From positions 1 to 64,000 of the forward strand of contig JAJTHN010000019.1 of assembly GCA_021297895.1 (NCBI GenBank): 64,000 bases of DNA. The letters are read 5' to 3'. The stretch is from Phycisphaeraceae bacterium. GTDB taxonomy: Bacteria > Planctomycetota > Phycisphaerae > Phycisphaerales > UBA1924. The notes beneath the pieces were generated by a model. It was not told the DNA's origin. It saw only the letters and a list, made by a program, of their open reading frames with translations, and did no database searches. A program made the translations under genes and the position numbers. Positions within the stretch are counted from its first letter, which is position 1. Each line of letters opens with the position of its first letter. Below are positions 18,430-27,097 of the stretch, one piece after another.

Positions 18430-18465
18430 CCGGGGGTCGAGCGAGTCCGCGAGCGCGACCCCCGG
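18430..18465. repeat. REP-like palindrome, family B copy 2
   Basis: Ten-base perfect arms CCGGGGGTCG and CGACCCCCGG flank a loop AGCGAGTCCGCGAG. The loop resembles that of copy 1 at 287-330. Confidence 0.7.
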
Positions 18466-18574
18466 ATGGCGCGCGTCTCGATCGGACCCTGAAAGGGTCA
18501 TCGAACAAGCGGACGTTGCGAGCAGCCCCTCAGGCTGCGGCACGAACGGCGGCTTCCACTCTGGCGTGCGCCTC

Positions 18575-18611
18575 CCGGGGGTGTCGCTCGATGACTCGCG
18601 ACACGCCCCGG
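18575..18611. repeat. REP-like palindrome, family B copy 3
   Basis: CCGGGGGTGTCG pairs with CGACACGCCCCGG with one unpaired base; the loop contains GCTCGATGACT. Located 110 bp from copy 2. Confidence 0.6.
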
Positions 18612-18814
18612 CTACGAATGGGCAGGCCTTCGGCCTGCGGCGGGGGACGGACGGAGCGGCGTTGACTGGGTACCGCTGAACGGCCAATCAAGGACCGGTC
18701 CCTGTGGCAATCAAGCCCCCCAGCAAGAGCGCACCGATCCGTCTCCACCCCCCGATCCCGGCGAACCGGTGGCGCGCCAAGTAGGGATGCTGGTGCCACG
18801 CTTCCGAACCCCGA

Positions 18815-18965
18815 CAGATCCTCCCCCGCTCGGCGGGGGAGGTGCCGCGTCTTCGCGGCGGAGGGGGTGCCCGCGCCCGCCCAACACCCCGACCGCATCC
18901 GTCCGAACGCTCCTCCGATTCGAACTTCTCCTCGTTTGAACTTCGAACTTTCGCGCACCCAATGC
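18815..18965 (+). repeat. Hairpin repeat family A, copy 3 (long form, upstream of dockerin gene)
   Basis: Stem CCTCCCCCGC/GCGGGGGAGG at 18820-18842, tail GTCTTCGCGGCGGAGGGGG, then CCGACCGCATCCGTCCGAAC and GCTCCTCCGATTCGAACTTC, ending in CGAACTTTCGCGCA. The whole ~150-bp block is matched by copy 4 at 21538-21695 in the same orientation. Confidence 0.85.
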
Positions 18966-19138
18966 CGACACAACACCACCTTTACAGGCGTTCGGCAACA
19001 TTTCCTCATCCCCGCCCTCCGCTCGCGTCGATCCCTCAACAGCGGATGACGCAATCTCCCTCATCCGCCGTGACTTTCCCCCGCGCGCCCCCGCCGCGGC
19101 TGCGATCACCGCGCCCGAGCCAACACACCGGAGCACCC

Positions 19139-21520
19139 ATGCACCGCATCTGCGCCCTCCTGGCCCTCACCGCCCTCTCCCTCGCCCCGGCCACCCTCCA
19201 CCCGCACGCCATCGCCGAGCCCTGCCGGCCGCAATGGCTTTCCACACCGGGATCGCCGGGCACCGACGGCAGAGTCGTGGCCATGACGAACTGGGATGCC
19301 GACGGCCCCGGCCCCGCAACCCCCGTGCTCGTGGTCGGCGGATACATCACCGTCGCAGGTACTCAAGCCGCCAACGGCGTCGCCACATACGACCCCACCT
19401 CCGGCACATGGGCCCCTCTCCCAGCTTCGCTGGGGGACTACTTCCTCGATCTTGCCGCAACGCCCCAGGGCGAGCTCTTCGCGATCCGATACACCTCGCG
19501 AAATACCACCGAGCTGGTGCAATGGACCGGTACCCAGTGGTTCACGCTCGCAACCCAACAACAGTTCTACCTCACGTGCGTCGCCGTCCACCCCTCGGGC
19601 GATCTTTACCTCGGCGGCGCCTTTTCCGAAATCAACGGCGTCTCCGCCAACAACATCGCCCGCTGGGACCGCACACACTGGCACCCGCTCAACCACGGCA
19701 CGTCCGGTGCCATCGAGGACATCGACTTTCTGCCCAATGGCGACGTCGTCGTCGTTGGGGCATTCACGTTTGCGTGGCCCGAAATGGTCATGAACGTCGC
19801 CCGCTGGAACGGCACTGACTGGGCTCCGTTCCGCTTCGGTATCGGCCCCGCGAACAAAGTGAAGGTCCTCCCGAATGGCAACATCGCCGCGGCGACGCGG
19901 TGGCTCGACAACGACTACTCAAATGGACCAGTCGTCGCCGTTTGGAATGGCATGCAATGGTCCGCGTCGATCACCAATCTCAATTCCGAAATCTACGCGC
20001 TCGAATCCACCCCCTCCGGCGAGATCTTCGTCGGCGGCAACTTCGGGGGAAATTCGCAGCGGCACGCTTCCAGCATCCTCCGCTTTGACGGCACAACCTG
20101 GTCACCGATCGGCTCGATCGCCTTCGCCGACGTCAGCGCCATCTGTGCCCTCCCCGACGGCCGCCTCGCGGTCGGAACCTACGTCACGCTCCCCGATGGA
20201 TCCCCCGCACAAGGCCTCGCGATCTGGGATGGATCGTCCTGGTCCCGCGCATCGCCCACGATCGGCAGCGCCGGATATGTCTACTCGCTCGACACACTCC
20301 CCAACGGAGACGTCATCGCCGCGGGCGACTTCCGCGCTATCGACAACACCGTCGCCAACGACATCGCCCGTTGGGACGGTTCTCGATGGCACTCCATCCC
20401 CAACGACTTCTGGGGCGAGATTATCTCCACCGCCATGCTCCCTTCCGGAGATCTCGTCGCCGTCGGAAACTTCGGCTCGCAAAGCGACCCATCACTCCGC
20501 CAAGCCGTCCGCTGGGACGGCACACGCTGGACTCCGTTCCATAACTCCCAGCTCTTCGGCGCCCCTCACTCAGCCTCCGTCTCGCCCTGCGGCGAGCTCT
20601 TCCTCAGCGGGAACGTTTCGCTCATTCCCAACAGCAGGCTGTATGGCGTCGTCCGCTGGGACGGAACATCATGGCATGCCGTCGGCGATCCGTTCCCCAC
20701 CCCCACGGGCAGCCTCGTGTTTCTCCCGTCCGGCGAGCCGCTCATCTCCGTCGGAAACTCGTACGCGTGGTACGAAGTCACTCAGTCCACCATCCTCCGC
20801 TGGAACGGTTCCGCCTGGTCCCCCCTCGGCCAACCACTCCCCGGCCCGGTCAACAGCATTTCCGTCCTCCGCTCCGGACAGATCATCGCCGTCGGCCGAT
20901 TCTCCTCCGTCGGCTCCGCCCCCGCCGCCAACCTCGCCCGATGGAACGGCACCGCCTGGGAACCCTTCCCCAACCCTCTCGACGCCTACTCGCTCTGGAA
21001 CATCACCGAACTGTTGAACGGCGACCTCCTGATCAGCGGCTCTATCTCAGCCATCAACGGCCAACCCGCCGGAAACCTCGCCCGCTTCGACGGTGCCACC
21101 TGGTCCCCATACCTCAACTCCTTCGGCGCCTCCATACTCGACATCGCCGCCCTGCCCAACGGCGAGCTCTTTCTCGCTGGCTCCTTCGTCGACGAAAACA
21201 ACACCGCCTACTCACGCTTTGCTCGCTACCAGTCCTGCCTCACACGCCCCGCCTGCTCCCCCGCAGACATCGCCAACACCGACGCCGAAACCCGCCTCTC
21301 CAACCCCGCCCTCGGCGGCCCCGACAACACGCTCGACAACGGCGACTTCGTCGCCTTCTTCGCCGCCTTCTTCGCCCCAGAATCCGACCCCACACGCCTC
21401 GCCGCAGACATCGCCAACTCCGACGCCAACCCCACGCCACCCCTCGGCGGCCCCGACAACATCATCGACAACGGCGACTTCTCCGCCTTCTTCTCTCTCT
21501 TCTTCCAAGGCTGCCCATAA
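19139..21520 (+). CDS. Secreted beta-propeller-like protein with GC-type dockerin
   Basis: 793 aa. Signal peptide at residues 1-27 (MHRICALLALTALSLAP...). The body contains a dozen or more repeats of the form I-A-R-W-D-G-T-x-W-x-P-L with L-P-N-G-D-x-x-x-x-G-x-F between them, as in kelch/Rax2-like blade repeats. The C-terminus carries two GC-type dockerin units, each with A-D-I-A-N-x-D ... G-G-P-D-N ... D-N-G-D-F-x-A-F-F, ending in G-C-P. GGAG 5 bases before the ATG at 19139 fixes the start. Likely exported and attached to a surface partner through the dockerin; binding target unknown. Flanked on both sides by family A repeats. Codon use looks slightly less GC-rich at third positions than its neighbours. 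Confidence 0.85.
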   Translation: MHRICALLALTALSLAPATLHPHAIAEPCRPQWLSTPGSPGTDGRVVAMTNWDADGPGPATPVLVVGGYITVAGTQAANGVATYDPTSGTWAPLPASLGDYFLDLAATPQGELFAIRYTSRNTTELVQWTGTQWFTLATQQQFYLTCVAVHPSGDLYLGGAFSEINGVSANNIARWDRTHWHPLNHGTSGAIEDIDFLPNGDVVVVGAFTFAWPEMVMNVARWNGTDWAPFRFGIGPANKVKVLPNGNIAAATRWLDNDYSNGPVVAVWNGMQWSASITNLNSEIYALESTPSGEIFVGGNFGGNSQRHASSILRFDGTTWSPIGSIAFADVSAICALPDGRLAVGTYVTLPDGSPAQGLAIWDGSSWSRASPTIGSAGYVYSLDTLPNGDVIAAGDFRAIDNTVANDIARWDGSRWHSIPNDFWGEIISTAMLPSGDLVAVGNFGSQSDPSLRQAVRWDGTRWTPFHNSQLFGAPHSASVSPCGELFLSGNVSLIPNSRLYGVVRWDGTSWHAVGDPFPTPTGSLVFLPSGEPLISVGNSYAWYEVTQSTILRWNGSAWSPLGQPLPGPVNSISVLRSGQIIAVGRFSSVGSAPAANLARWNGTAWEPFPNPLDAYSLWNITELLNGDLLISGSISAINGQPAGNLARFDGATWSPYLNSFGASILDIAALPNGELFLAGSFVDENNTAYSRFARYQSCLTRPACSPADIANTDAETRLSNPALGGPDNTLDNGDFVAFFAAFFAPESDPTRLAADIANSDANPTPPLGGPDNIIDNGDFSAFFSLFFQGCP

Positions 21521-21537
21521 CCCCCGCGAGAACCAAA

Positions 21538-21695
21538 GCTCCTCACCCGGTTCCTACCGGGGGAGGTGTTGGGGGGGCGAGTCTTCGAGGCGGAGGGGGC
21601 GCCCACGCCCGACCAGTGCCCCGACCTCATCCGTCCGAACGCTCCTCCGATTTGTTCATTTCCAAATGTGAACTCTGAACTCTCGCGCAGCGCCC
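21538..21695 (+). repeat. Hairpin repeat family A, copy 4 (long form, downstream of dockerin gene)
   Basis: Begins 18 bases after the dockerin stop. Stem CCTCACCCGG/CCGGGGGAGG has one mismatch (21541-21566); it is followed by GAGTCTTCGAGGCGGAGGG, CATCCGTCCGAACGCTCCTC and CTGAACTCTCGCGCA. It is a direct repeat of copy 3, with a short GTTGGGGGGGC insertion after the stem. Confidence 0.85.
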
Positions 21696-21792
21696 CCTTC
21701 TTCGCACGCAGTGCGCACGACCGTTGCCGGCGGCGCAGCGAGGCTCCGCGAGCAAGCCGCCGGTAAACGGCCATCAAACTCCGAGCGGGGGG

Positions 21793-21817
21793 TGCCGGGG
21801 GGCGGCAGCCCCCGGCA
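21793..21817. repeat. GC-rich hairpin
   Basis: TGCCGGGGG and CCCCCGGCA arms (9 bp, perfect) around the 7-base loop GCGGCAG. No T-tract on either strand. May be another REP-like unit. Confidence 0.5.
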
Positions 21818-22069
21818 TCGGCGATTGATGCTCAACTCTCTGCGGCGTCATGCGCTGCGTTACTTCGGGTTCTTCTCAACGGGTCTGTTGCACCGATTGC
21901 CCGATCTTGGGCGCAGAGTCGGCGCGGCCGGATCCGCAAAGAAGGAACCGTCCGTCCGTTGATCGAACGCTCACGCAAGAGGGCTCCGGCGCCTCGCCAA
22001 GCCCCGACAAACCGGCCGCGCGGTCGGGCAGCGGGTTGGTCCCGCGCTTCTGACTCCGCGCGGTGCCCG

Positions 22070-22843
22070 TCACTCCCGCGGCACGATGATCGTCTCCCAG
22101 CCGTCAAATTCTCCATCGTGCTCCGAAGCGCACTCTTCCAGGTACGTGGTGATATCTGTCAGGTTATAAATCTCAATCTCACACACCCGTCGGAACTCCA
22201 GTTCCCACGGCACATCGCGGTCATCCCGCGCGGGCGAAGCCAGTGCCTCCGAGTCAACCTCGAACCCGTTGGCCACGAGCACTTCCGCGAACGAACGCCG
22301 GCCACTCTCGGTGCGGAAAAACGCGCAGAAATCGATCGGTCGAGGGCGGGTCGCGTCATTTCCGGATTCAGCCAGAGCCGCGACGACGCTGGAGTTCTGC
22401 GCGAACTGCACCTGCCAGAGTGTCGGTTGCAACGGCGTGAGTGCCGTGTACCCCGGATCGTCTGCAATGAGAACCTCGGGCCGCCACTCCGGGCAGGCAT
22501 CGAGAACCCTTCGGAACTCCGCCGCCGTCGCTCGGCCATCCCGCGCGTAGAAGTGGAAGTCTCGTTCGTGACCACCGACACGCGACGCCACGAGAACCGC
22601 CGCCGTGGCCGATGCCGACGCGACGAGCGCCTCTTCCACGGCAACCATGCGGTCGAACGCCTCCGTGGTCGGCAGCCCGTTCGGTCTGGCCGTCGTCCCG
22701 TCGTACGAGAGCCGGACCCGGATGTGCGTCGTCGCCCCTGGGTCACGCTCAGCACCGAACGCGACATCCAAGCGTACGAAGTAGTGCGCATCGCCCTCAA
22801 CGCCGGGGAACATTATCCACTTCTCGTTCGAGGACTCGCTCAT
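22070..22843 (-). CDS. DUF695 / RraB-like two-domain protein
   Basis: 257 aa, soluble, no signal peptide. The N-terminal part (about 1-150) resembles DUF695: an early K-W-I-M-F-P-G segment, S-Y-D-G-T-T-A-R-P-N-G-L-P and E-R-D-F-H-F-Y-A-R-D. The C-terminal part (about 160-257) resembles RraB, the protein inhibitor of ribonuclease E: F-F-R-T-E-S-G-R-R-S-F-A, V-L-V-A-N-G-F-E-V and the closing F-D-G-W-E-T-I-I-V. Known RraB proteins modulate RNase E; whether this does so is inference. It lies downstream of ileS on the same strand with a 77-bp gap. Assignment rests on pattern memory only. Confidence 0.65.
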   Translation of the reverse strand: MSESSNEKWIMFPGVEGDAHYFVRLDVAFGAERDPGATTHIRVRLSYDGTTARPNGLPTTEAFDRMVAVEEALVASASATAAVLVASRVGGHERDFHFYARDGRATAAEFRRVLDACPEWRPEVLIADDPGYTALTPLQPTLWQVQFAQNSSVVAALAESGNDATRPRPIDFCAFFRTESGRRSFAEVLVANGFEVDSEALASPARDDRDVPWELEFRRVCEIEIYNLTDITTYLEECASEHDGEFDGWETIIVPRE

Positions 22844-22920
22844 GTCACGACATTATGAACACTGCCGCGTGGGCGTCAACGTCCGCCGTTACTCTTTGCC
22901 TAAACGCATCCGGGCGTTCA

Positions 22921-25900
22921 TCACAGCGCCGCCGCGCACCGGTCGCAGAGCAGCGCCCCGCCGTGCTTCTCGCGGGCCTTGACCGTGCCGTCGCGCTTCC
23001 AGGATCGTTCGCACCGCGGCTCGGTGCGGAGGTCCTGAACGCCGATCGACGCCGCGGCGCGGTCGACCCGCACGCGGCTGACGCCCAGCAGGTCCGCCAG
23101 GTCCGTCGCGTCGAACTTCGAGAGCACGCCGTCGCCATCGGGCAGCACCACGCCCATCTCCAGCGGAGAGTCGACGCCCAGCGTTCCCTTGGCTTCCTCC
23201 ATCGCCCGCAGCGCACGCTCGCGGACCTCCATCGCCGAGGCCCACGCCGCGGCATCGCGCGGGCTGAGCGTCGGGCCGGCGAACGTCTCCGCGTGCACGC
23301 ACGCGCCCGCGTCCCCTTCGTGCAGAGCGCGGTACGCCTCATCGGCCGTGTGCGGCAGCATCGGCGCCAGCAGGCGGCAGAGCGTCTGGCACAGCGTGAA
23401 CATCGCCCGCTGCGTGCTTTGCCGCCGCGCAGAGCCCGGCGCATCGCAGTACAGCCTGTCTTTCGTGGCCGCCAGGTACTTGGCGCTGAGCGTGTCGTTG
23501 CAGAAGTCGTAGATCGCGATGCTGGCCCCGCGGAAGTCGTACGCCTCGTACGCGGCACGCACCCGCTCGCTGAGCGCATCGAGCTCGCCCAGCACCCACG
23601 CATCCAGCGAGTACGGGCTCAGGGCGCTTGCGCCCAATCCCGTTGCGTCCGCACCCCCCGCACCCCCCGCACCCCCCGCACCAGACGTGCCCGCCCGCGG
23701 CAGGTCGTACAGGTTGCTCAGCAGGAACCGCAGCGTGTTGCGGATCTTGCGGTAACTCTCGCCCGTGAGCGTGAAAAACTCCAGGTCCGCCTTCACATCG
23801 TTCTCGTACGACAGGCTCGCCACCCACCAGCGCATCACATCCGCGCCGTAGTTGGCCAGCAGGCTCTCGACCTCGTACTGCTTCGCATCCGGGCGGCTCT
23901 TGCTGAGCTTCTTCCCGTCCTTGTCGTTGATGAACCCGTGCGTCAGCAGCGTGCGATACGGCGGCCTGCCCATGACGCCGAGCGCCGGCAGCATCGACAA
24001 CTGGAACCACCCGCGGTGCTGGTCCGACCCTTCCAGGTACAGGTCCACCACATCGCGATGATCCGCGGACGTAAACGCCAGCCCGCGCTCCTTCATCACC
24101 GCGGCCCAGCTCGAGCCCGACTCGAACCACACATCCAGGATGTCGTTGCCCTTGCGCAGCGTTGCCATCAGCGCGGCACCGCCAGTGCCCCCCGCGCCAC
24201 CCGCACCCTTCAGCTCCGCCGGCGCATCGGCATCCGCGTTCACGTCGTAGCCCGCCAGCAATTCGCTCGGCGAAAGCGTGAACCACGCATCGCTCCCCTT
24301 GGCGCGGACAACCTGCGCCACCGCCCGCACGCTCGCGTGCGTCATGAGCGCACGCTCCTTGCCATCGCCGCCGATGTACAGGAACGCCGGGATCGGCAGG
24401 CCCCACGCGCGCTGGCGCGAGATGCACCAGTCCGGCCTGCTCTCGAGCATGCCGCGGAGCCGGTTGCGTCCCCACTCGGGCACGAACTTCACGTTGTCCG
24501 CGGCCGCCGCATCGGTCCTGGCCTGCGCCAGCGTGCGGAGCGTCCCGCCGTCGCGCCGCGGGCGATCGACACCCACGAACCACTGCTCGGTGGAGCGGAA
24601 GATCGTCGGCGTCTTGCTCCGCCAGTCGTGCGGATAGCTGTGCATGAACGTGTGCTCATGGAACAGATGCCCGCTCTGGCGCAGGCGCTCGGCGACCATC
24701 TCGTTGCCCTTCCACACATCCACGCCGCGGAGCCACGCCGGCGCGGTGTCGTCGTACGTGCCATCGCCGCGGACGGGGCAGTAGATGGGCAGACCGATGC
24801 GCAGGCCGGTCTGGTAGTCCTCGACGCCGTGCCCCGGCGCGGTGTGGACCAGCCCCGTGCCGTCCTCGAGCGTGACGTAGTCCGCGCCGACAACGGTGAA
24901 CACGGCGGGCGCCGGCGTTCCCGTCACCGCCGCGACGCCCTCGCCGGCCAGCGGGTTGATGAACGGATGGCGGTAGCGCAGGCCGATGAGGTTCTGGCCG
25001 CGGGTCACGCCGAGCACGACGACTTCCTCGGCGCGCGACATCTGCATGACCTTCTCGACCAGCTCCTTCGCGACGATCGTCACGTTGCCATCGACCCACA
25101 CCAGCGCGTACTCGAAGTCCGGATTCACCGCGATCGCCAGGTTCGCCGGCAGCGTCCAAGGGGTGGTGGTCCAGATCATGAAGCTCGGCTTCTGCGCCAG
25201 GGCCGTGCCGGCGATCGGCTTGGCCGAGGCGTTCTCGACTTCCTCCTCATCTTCATCGCCGGTCATCTCATCGCCCGCGGGCTTGAGCCCGAAGCGCGCG
25301 TAGACCTTATCGCCATCATCGCACTCAAAGTCGACGTACACCGACAGGTCCTGCCGGTCGGCGTACTCGAGCTCCGCCTCGGCCAGCGCGGTCTGATTCG
25401 CCACCGACCAGTGCACCGGCTTGAGCGCGCGGAAGACCAGATCCTGCTTGAGCAGGTCGGCCAGCACCTCCAGCGTCGCGCCTTCGAAGGCCGGCTTCAT
25501 CGTCAGGTACGGGTCGGCGTAGTCGCCCAGGGTCAGCAGCCGCTGCATCTGCCCGCCCTGGAGTTTCACGTACTTTTCCGCGTACGCCTGGCACTCGCGG
25601 CGGACGACCATGCGCCGCTGATCCTCGCTCAGCGTCGCGAGCTTTTCCATCTTGCCCTTCTCGACAAACTCCTGCATGACCTTGTGCTCGATCGGCAGGC
25701 CGTGACAGTCCCACCCGGGCACGAACGCGCAGTCGAAGCCCGCCATCGTCTTGCTGCGGACGACAAAGTCCTTCAGACACTTGTTCATCAGGTGCCCGAG
25801 GTGGATCGATCCGTTGGCGTACGGCGGGCCATCGTGAAAGACGAACCGCGGCGAGCCGGCGCGCTTCTGGCGCAGCAGCGCGTAGAGCCCGTTGCCATCG

Positions 25901-26040
25901 GCGAGGGTCGCCCAGCGCTTCTGACTGGCCGGCTCGTTCTGCACGAGGTTGGCCTTCATCGCGAAGGAGGTCTTGGGGAGGTTGAGGGTGTTGCGGAAGG
26001 GCGACTTGCCCTGATCGGCTTCGGGATTGGTCTGGCTCAT
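22921..26040 (-). CDS. ileS: Isoleucyl-tRNA synthetase
   Basis: 1039 aa. Class I synthetase charging tRNA-Ile. Seen: P-Y-A-N-G-S-I-H-L-G-H (HIGH motif), an editing domain with T-T-P-W-T-L-P-A-N and the G-T-G-L-V-H-T-A-P-G-H-G motif, N-D-I-L-D-V-W-F-E-S-G, K-K-L-S-K-S (KMSKS) and a C-terminal C-E-R-S-W ... C-D-R-C zinc site. Two Gly/Ala-rich stretches, G-A-G-G-A-G-G-T-G-G just before N-D-I-L-D-V-W and G-A-G-G-A-G-G-A-G-G after the catalytic core, look like repeat expansions. The ATG at 26040 was chosen (M-S-Q-T-N-P); the open frame continues to 26142 through a parS-like palindrome whose translation is M-F-H-V-E-H. Confidence 0.96.
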   Translation of the reverse strand: MSQTNPEADQGKSPFRNTLNLPKTSFAMKANLVQNEPASQKRWATLADGNGLYALLRQKRAGSPRFVFHDGPPYANGSIHLGHLMNKCLKDFVVRSKTMAGFDCAFVPGWDCHGLPIEHKVMQEFVEKGKMEKLATLSEDQRRMVVRRECQAYAEKYVKLQGGQMQRLLTLGDYADPYLTMKPAFEGATLEVLADLLKQDLVFRALKPVHWSVANQTALAEAELEYADRQDLSVYVDFECDDGDKVYARFGLKPAGDEMTGDEDEEEVENASAKPIAGTALAQKPSFMIWTTTPWTLPANLAIAVNPDFEYALVWVDGNVTIVAKELVEKVMQMSRAEEVVVLGVTRGQNLIGLRYRHPFINPLAGEGVAAVTGTPAPAVFTVVGADYVTLEDGTGLVHTAPGHGVEDYQTGLRIGLPIYCPVRGDGTYDDTAPAWLRGVDVWKGNEMVAERLRQSGHLFHEHTFMHSYPHDWRSKTPTIFRSTEQWFVGVDRPRRDGGTLRTLAQARTDAAAADNVKFVPEWGRNRLRGMLESRPDWCISRQRAWGLPIPAFLYIGGDGKERALMTHASVRAVAQVVRAKGSDAWFTLSPSELLAGYDVNADADAPAELKGAGGAGGTGGAALMATLRKGNDILDVWFESGSSWAAVMKERGLAFTSADHRDVVDLYLEGSDQHRGWFQLSMLPALGVMGRPPYRTLLTHGFINDKDGKKLSKSRPDAKQYEVESLLANYGADVMRWWVASLSYENDVKADLEFFTLTGESYRKIRNTLRFLLSNLYDLPRAGTSGAGGAGGAGGADATGLGASALSPYSLDAWVLGELDALSERVRAAYEAYDFRGASIAIYDFCNDTLSAKYLAATKDRLYCDAPGSARRQSTQRAMFTLCQTLCRLLAPMLPHTADEAYRALHEGDAGACVHAETFAGPTLSPRDAAAWASAMEVRERALRAMEEAKGTLGVDSPLEMGVVLPDGDGVLSKFDATDLADLLGVSRVRVDRAAASIGVQDLRTEPRCERSWKRDGTVKAREKHGGALLCDRCAAAL

Positions 26041-26355
26041 GGGTCGGGGTCCGGAGTCGTGGGAGCGAACGTGTCGGCGTGGTGTTGAGTCAGGGAACGA
26101 ACGAACCGCTCGATGTTCCACGTGGAACATTGATTCGGTCAAGCCCCGTCAGCGGGGATGAGACGGATTGGGGACGTTGGGGTGCGTCCGCCCGGCTCAG
26201 CCCACACGGGGCCGGGTAATCGAAGGCGGAATGGCGAACGATCGCACCATGATCGCGGATTATTCACGCGCTGGGGGCCGCGGGCAAGGGAGGCCACCCG
26301 CGGAGTTGGATTTGGACAGTTGCGGCGGGAGCGCACGCCGCGGGCGCGGAATTGA
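26041..26355. other. ileS upstream region
   Basis: A 315-bp gap between two minus-strand genes. It holds the parS-like palindrome at 26113-26130; otherwise no frame or motif was recognised. It presumably contains the ileS promoter. I saw no T-box leader structure. Confidence 0.5.
26113..26130. promoter_or_regulatory. parS-like ParB/Noc-type binding site
   Basis: Perfect 18-bp palindrome ATGTTCCACGTGGAACAT. Its core TGTTCCACGTGGAACA differs from the canonical parS TGTTTCACGTGAAACA only by one symmetrical base-pair change in each arm, a variant known in several phyla. It lies 73 bp upstream of the ileS start. No parA or parB is in the window. Confidence 0.8.
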
Positions 26356-27027
26356 TCACCGGAACTCGAAGATCGTCTGCGTCCGCAGGACCAATCCGCC
26401 CTGGGCGAAGAGGTGGTACGCCTCGGCGTGAATCTCGCGGGCCAGGCGGACAAGGTGCAGAACCGAAAGGTTCTTGCCGTTGCCGACGGCCGAGTCGTAG
26501 GCGACCTTGAGGCTGTCGGTTTCCTGAGCGAAGGCGAGCATTTCCTGGTAGGTCGCGCGGTAGAGGCTGTCGGAGAGATTCTCGGTTTGCACGGTGGTGA
26601 TGTAATTCACGCCGTGTTCGCGGAAGGACTGCTCGAAGTCCCTCTCGTTGAGGCACTGGAAACTGGCGACGGCACCGGTCAGGGGCAGGCCGCCGTCGAC
26701 ATCGGTGACCAGTTCGCTAAGGCAGAGGGTCTTGTGCTGGAAGCGGACCATGTGCGAGCCGTTCATGAGCCAGGCTTCGAGCTCGGATGGGCCGTGGACG
26801 ATGTTCTTGCGGGCCTTCATCTGGAAGAGTTCCGGATGGAGGGGCTTTTTATAGAGGATGAGGTTGTGAACGGCCGGGGCGGCGGCGGGGGCCTTCTGGC
26901 CGAGCGAAGAGATGGTGCGTTTGGAGGCCGACGCGGCGGGCTGAAGGAAGGGTGTCGTCTGACGCATGGCGGAGGCTCGAGAGGAGTCGGACGCGGAGTG
27001 GTGCGACGAGGAAGACGGGGTGTCCAT
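26356..27027 (-). CDS. Conserved small soluble protein, possibly DUF2617
   Basis: 223 aa. Residues 1-50 are Ser/Ala/His-rich and probably disordered. The globular part begins near 'VHNLILYKKPLHPELFQMK' and contains E-L-E-A-W-L-M-N-G-S-H, C-L-S-E-L-V-T-D, L-N-E-R-D-F-E, and a His/Ala-rich helix before the final L-R-T-Q-T-I-F-E-F-R. The pattern reminds me of DUF2617 proteins of planctomycetes, but I cannot confirm it. No signal peptide, membrane helix or catalytic motif. GGAG lies 8 bases before the ATG at 27027. It is divergent from the helical-repeat gene at 27321 and upstream of ileS. Confidence 0.7.
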   Translation of the reverse strand: MDTPSSSSHHSASDSSRASAMRQTTPFLQPAASASKRTISSLGQKAPAAAPAVHNLILYKKPLHPELFQMKARKNIVHGPSELEAWLMNGSHMVRFQHKTLCLSELVTDVDGGLPLTGAVASFQCLNERDFEQSFREHGVNYITTVQTENLSDSLYRATYQEMLAFAQETDSLKVAYDSAVGNGKNLSVLHLVRLAREIHAEAYHLFAQGGLVLRTQTIFEFR

Positions 27028-27067
27028 GCCTGCGGCTCCGATGGTACTGGCGAACGGTCAACCTGCG

Positions 27068-27097
27068 AGAACCAATTACGAAGAACTTCTTGGTTCT
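27068..27097. promoter_or_regulatory. Inverted repeat in divergent promoter region
   Basis: AGAACCAA (27068-27075) and TTGGTTCT (27090-27097) form a perfect 8-bp inverted repeat, with an inner GAAGAACTTC dyad centred on the same axis. It is AT-rich within a GC-rich gap between two divergent genes, which suits an operator. No regulator can be named. Confidence 0.45.

Larger units (their letters stand above)
17584..19138. other. 1.55-kb repeat-rich non-coding island
   Basis: No credible gene. It contains an octamer tandem repeat, three copies of a hairpin repeat (family A), a 21-bp-period array of palindromes, a CACACCCCC simple repeat near 18188-18220 and two family-B palindromes. Open frames crossing it are translations of these repeats and lack any domain or consistent start signal. 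The last 180 bases lead into the dockerin gene at 19139. Confidence 0.75.
21521..22069. other. Non-coding gap with family A repeat and hairpin
   Basis: Apart from repeat copy 4 (21538-21695) and a 9-bp-stem hairpin at 21793-21817, nothing recognisable. No conserved frame. Confidence 0.6.

Noticed and set aside
17826-18679. Reading frames with heptapeptide repeats on either strand
   Set aside because: They translate the 21-bp array and neighbouring hairpins; neither has a ribosome site or a non-repeat domain.
17584-21695. Insertion sequence or transposon around the dockerin gene
   Set aside because: Repeats are direct and non-coding, and there is no transposase, so it is recorded as repeat-flanked rather than as an IS.
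22612-26088. A 1158-codon plus-strand open frame
   Set aside because: Antisense of ileS; Arg/His/Ala/Val-rich with no family motif, while the minus strand carries all synthetase motifs.
26041-26142. N-terminal extension of IleS beginning M-T-E-S-M-F-H-V-E-H
   Set aside because: This translates the parS palindrome; the M-F-H-V-E-H string is a known by-product of such sites, and IleS homology starts downstream.
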